From CAKRHR01 sp964423195 (GTDB taxonomy: Bacteria; Bacillota; Clostridia; Lachnospirales; Lachnospiraceae): DNA of 5,544 bases. Both the position numbers and the translations under genes were made by a program. Location of the stretch: positions 1-5,544 of the forward strand of contig CAYRDY010000116.1 in assembly GCA_964423195.1 (NCBI GenBank). Reading direction: 5' to 3'. The notes below the pieces were generated by a model. That model had not been told where the DNA came from. It ran no database searches and saw nothing but the letters and a program-made list of their open reading frames with translations. Below, piece by piece: positions 4,311 through 5,544 of this stretch (position 1 is its first letter; every line of letters starts with the position of its first letter).

Positions 4311-5183
4311 ATGAAAAAGATTGGCAGAAATGACCCCTGCTGGTGCGGCAGCGGCAGAAAATATAAGATGTGCCATGCATCCTTTGATGCCAGAATCCAG
4401 AAGATAATGGATGCCGGCCATGTGGTGCCGACGCGCGAAATGATCAAGACAAAGGCACAGATTGACGGCATTCGCGAGAGCGGCAAGGTCAATTCGGCGA
4501 TCCTCGACGCGGTCGCAGCGAAGATCCGGCCGGGGATGGCCACGCAGGAAATCGATGACATTGTGTCGTCCGAGACAAAGAGATACGGCGGCATATCGGC
4601 GACGCTCGGCTATGAGGGTTTCCCAAAGAGCGCCTGTACCTCGATCAACAGCCAGGTGTGCCACGGGATTCCGTCGACGAAAGATATTCTGAAGGAAGGC
4701 GACATCGTCAATGTCGATGTTTCGACATTATATAAAGGCTATTATTCCGATTCATCCAGGACGTTCTGCGTCGGCCATGTCCGCGACGAGTGGCTGCAGC
4801 TGGTCGAGGTGACGCGGCAGAGCATCCAGGTCGGGTTAGAGGAAGTTTTGCCGTGGGGATTTATGGGCGATATGGGCGAGGCGATCCATACATTCGTCGA
4901 GTCGCACGGATATTCCGTGGTGCGGGATATCGGCGGTCACGGCGTGGGCCTGGATTTCCACGAGGAACCCTTTGTCAGCTACGTTTCCAGCCGCGGTGAG
5001 GAAATGCTGATGGTGCCGGGGATGGTCTTTACGATCGAGCCGATGGTCAATATGGGCACGGATGAAATTTTTGTCGATGAGAAAAATGACTGGACGGTCT
5101 ATACCGAGGATCACATGCCGTCGGCACAGTGGGAGGTAACCGTGGCTGTGACGGAGGACGGCCACGAGGTACTGGCATGGTGA
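4311..5183 (+). CDS. map: Type I methionine aminopeptidase with N-terminal SEC-C zinc motif
   Basis: This enzyme removes the initiator methionine from nascent proteins in the cytosol. The 290 residues comprise an SEC-C motif, GRNDPCWCGSGRKYKMCH (5-22, zinc ligands Cys10, Cys12, Cys21, His22), a short linker, and a full pita-bread catalytic domain from about residue 42. Metal ligands are Asp136 (NVDVST), Asp147 (YSDSSRTF), His210 (GGHGVG), Glu243 (TIEPMV) and Glu274 (QWEVTV). His118 in QVCHGIP and His217 are the expected substrate-pocket histidines. The SEC-C extension is known in several Bacillota and long-form bacterial enzymes and may help ribosome docking. AGGGG lies five bases before the ATG, directly after a strong hairpin. 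The unusual duplicated leader is the only oddity; the protein looks intact and functional. Confidence 0.96.
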   Translation: MKKIGRNDPCWCGSGRKYKMCHASFDARIQKIMDAGHVVPTREMIKTKAQIDGIRESGKVNSAILDAVAAKIRPGMATQEIDDIVSSETKRYGGISATLGYEGFPKSACTSINSQVCHGIPSTKDILKEGDIVNVDVSTLYKGYYSDSSRTFCVGHVRDEWLQLVEVTRQSIQVGLEEVLPWGFMGDMGEAIHTFVESHGYSVVRDIGGHGVGLDFHEEPFVSYVSSRGEEMLMVPGMVFTIEPMVNMGTDEIFVDEKNDWTVYTEDHMPSAQWEVTVAVTEDGHEVLAW

Positions 5184-5204
5184 GACTCATGGAATATAAA
5201 GACA

Positions 5205-5233
5205 CCCACCATTCCAAATTGTGGGAGCCTTTT
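5205..5233 (+). terminator. Weak terminator candidate after map
   Basis: CCCAC (5205-5209) pairs with GTGGG (5221-5225) around an 11-base loop, followed by AGCC and TTTT (5230-5233). The stem is short and the T run brief. The much longer inverted repeat just downstream may be the real transcription stop. Confidence 0.35.
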
Positions 5234-5249
5234 CCTCTGCGGGAGATGA

Positions 5250-5302
5250 TATAAACCTCCATATCGGTGAAAATGATGACCTCACCGATATGGAGGTTTA
5301 TA
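5250..5302. repeat. Perfect 21-bp inverted repeat between convergent map and transposase remnant
   Basis: Bases 5250-5270 are perfectly complementary to 5282-5302, with an 11-base spacer. The arms contain AAACCTCCATATCGG and its complement. A short A/T stretch with TTTT (5305-5308) follows on the plus strand. The stop codon of the minus-strand transposase fragment lies six bases outside the right arm. It could be a two-way terminator, a terminal structure of the mobile element, or a small non-autonomous element. Confidence 0.8.
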
Positions 5303-5307
5303 AATTT

Positions 5308-5544
5308 TCAGCTGTTCCTAACCCGACTGATAAATATGGAGACCTCTTTTTTGATTTTCCCAAACTCTTGATCCTTGAACACCGTTCCTCTCTGAGCGGA
5401 GATCATTCGTGACCCATAGTAGATGCCGCGCTTGGGAATCGGATATTTTTGCCTTTTTGTCTGCCACGTCCAAGGTTTTAGCGATTTCTCTTGCAAAATC
5501 GACAAATTTTTGATATTTTTTATAAAATACGGTTCATATTGAGG
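5308..5544 (-). pseudogene. Degenerate fragment of a PD-(D/E)XK nuclease family transposase, cut by window edge
   Basis: The minus strand is open from the window edge to TGA at 5308-5310. Its C-terminal half reads YPIPKRGIYYGSRMISAQ and continues to KIKKEVSIFI. I recognise this from memory as the block after the catalytic core in PD-(D/E)XK nuclease family transposases (PF12784-like), where homologs read roughly R-x-IYYxSRMISAQxGT...KIKKVxSIWI. The match then ends abruptly after a few residues, whereas full members run on much further. The E-x-Q catalytic motif expected just before this block is missing, replaced by WTWQ. A second minus-strand frame (5318-5533) is also open and could carry the upstream part after a frameshift. 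Together this suggests a truncated, probably frameshifted relic. No RBS or start is in view. Confidence 0.55.

Noticed and set aside
5221..5412. 63-codon plus-strand frame downstream of map
   Set aside because: It spans the perfect inverted repeat and is antisense to the transposase remnant, with no start signal or recognisable motif.
1..5544. CRISPR array, defence system, prophage or integrative element
   Set aside because: No regularly spaced repeats longer than 16 bases, no integrase, and no restriction or Cas motifs are present. The tRNA genes are not followed by a duplicated tRNA 3' end that would mark an attachment site.

Overview
The window looks like a chromosomal segment from a Clostridia-type member of the Bacillota, possibly Lachnospiraceae. 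This is inferred from the split ThrE-type exporter, the clostridial form of dUTPase, a methionine aminopeptidase with an N-terminal SEC-C zinc motif, strong purine-rich ribosome binding sites, moderate GC genes between AT-rich spacers, and a remnant of a PD-(D/E)XK-type transposase. No species can be named from the sequence alone.

Layout: 1-183 holds the end of a tRNA array (tRNA-Phe cut by the window edge, then tRNA-Lys) closed by an intrinsic terminator. 204-1531 holds a two-gene unit for a split threonine/serine-type exporter. 1532-1856 is an AT-rich spacer with an AT hairpin, an extended -10 promoter inside nested inverted repeats, a long bulged hairpin and a second promoter candidate. 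It leads into a sugar phosphate isomerase/epimerase-like TIM-barrel gene (1857-2729). An MBL-fold hydrolase (2861-3553), a dUTPase (3750-4190) and a methionine aminopeptidase (4311-5183) follow on the same strand. Their 120-196 base leaders are rich in hairpins and tandem repeats. The right end has a weak terminator, a perfect 21-bp inverted repeat and a degenerate transposase fragment on the minus strand, convergent with map.

The proteins are ordinary: amino-acid export, an unassigned sugar or polyol step, an unassigned hydrolase, nucleotide-pool cleaning and N-terminal methionine removal. They form no obvious single pathway, and the spacing suggests several transcription units or one loosely spaced one.

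The unusual signal is between the genes. Three translation initiation regions (second exporter gene, dut, map) have each been tandemly duplicated, with units of 43, 16 and 64 bases. In each case the upstream copy keeps a start-like codon at the matching position and opens a mini-ORF of 19, 11-13 or 9 codons. The two map leader copies also keep an 8-bp hairpin through compensatory base changes, which is direct evidence that the RNA fold matters. No complete new multi-gene system is visible.
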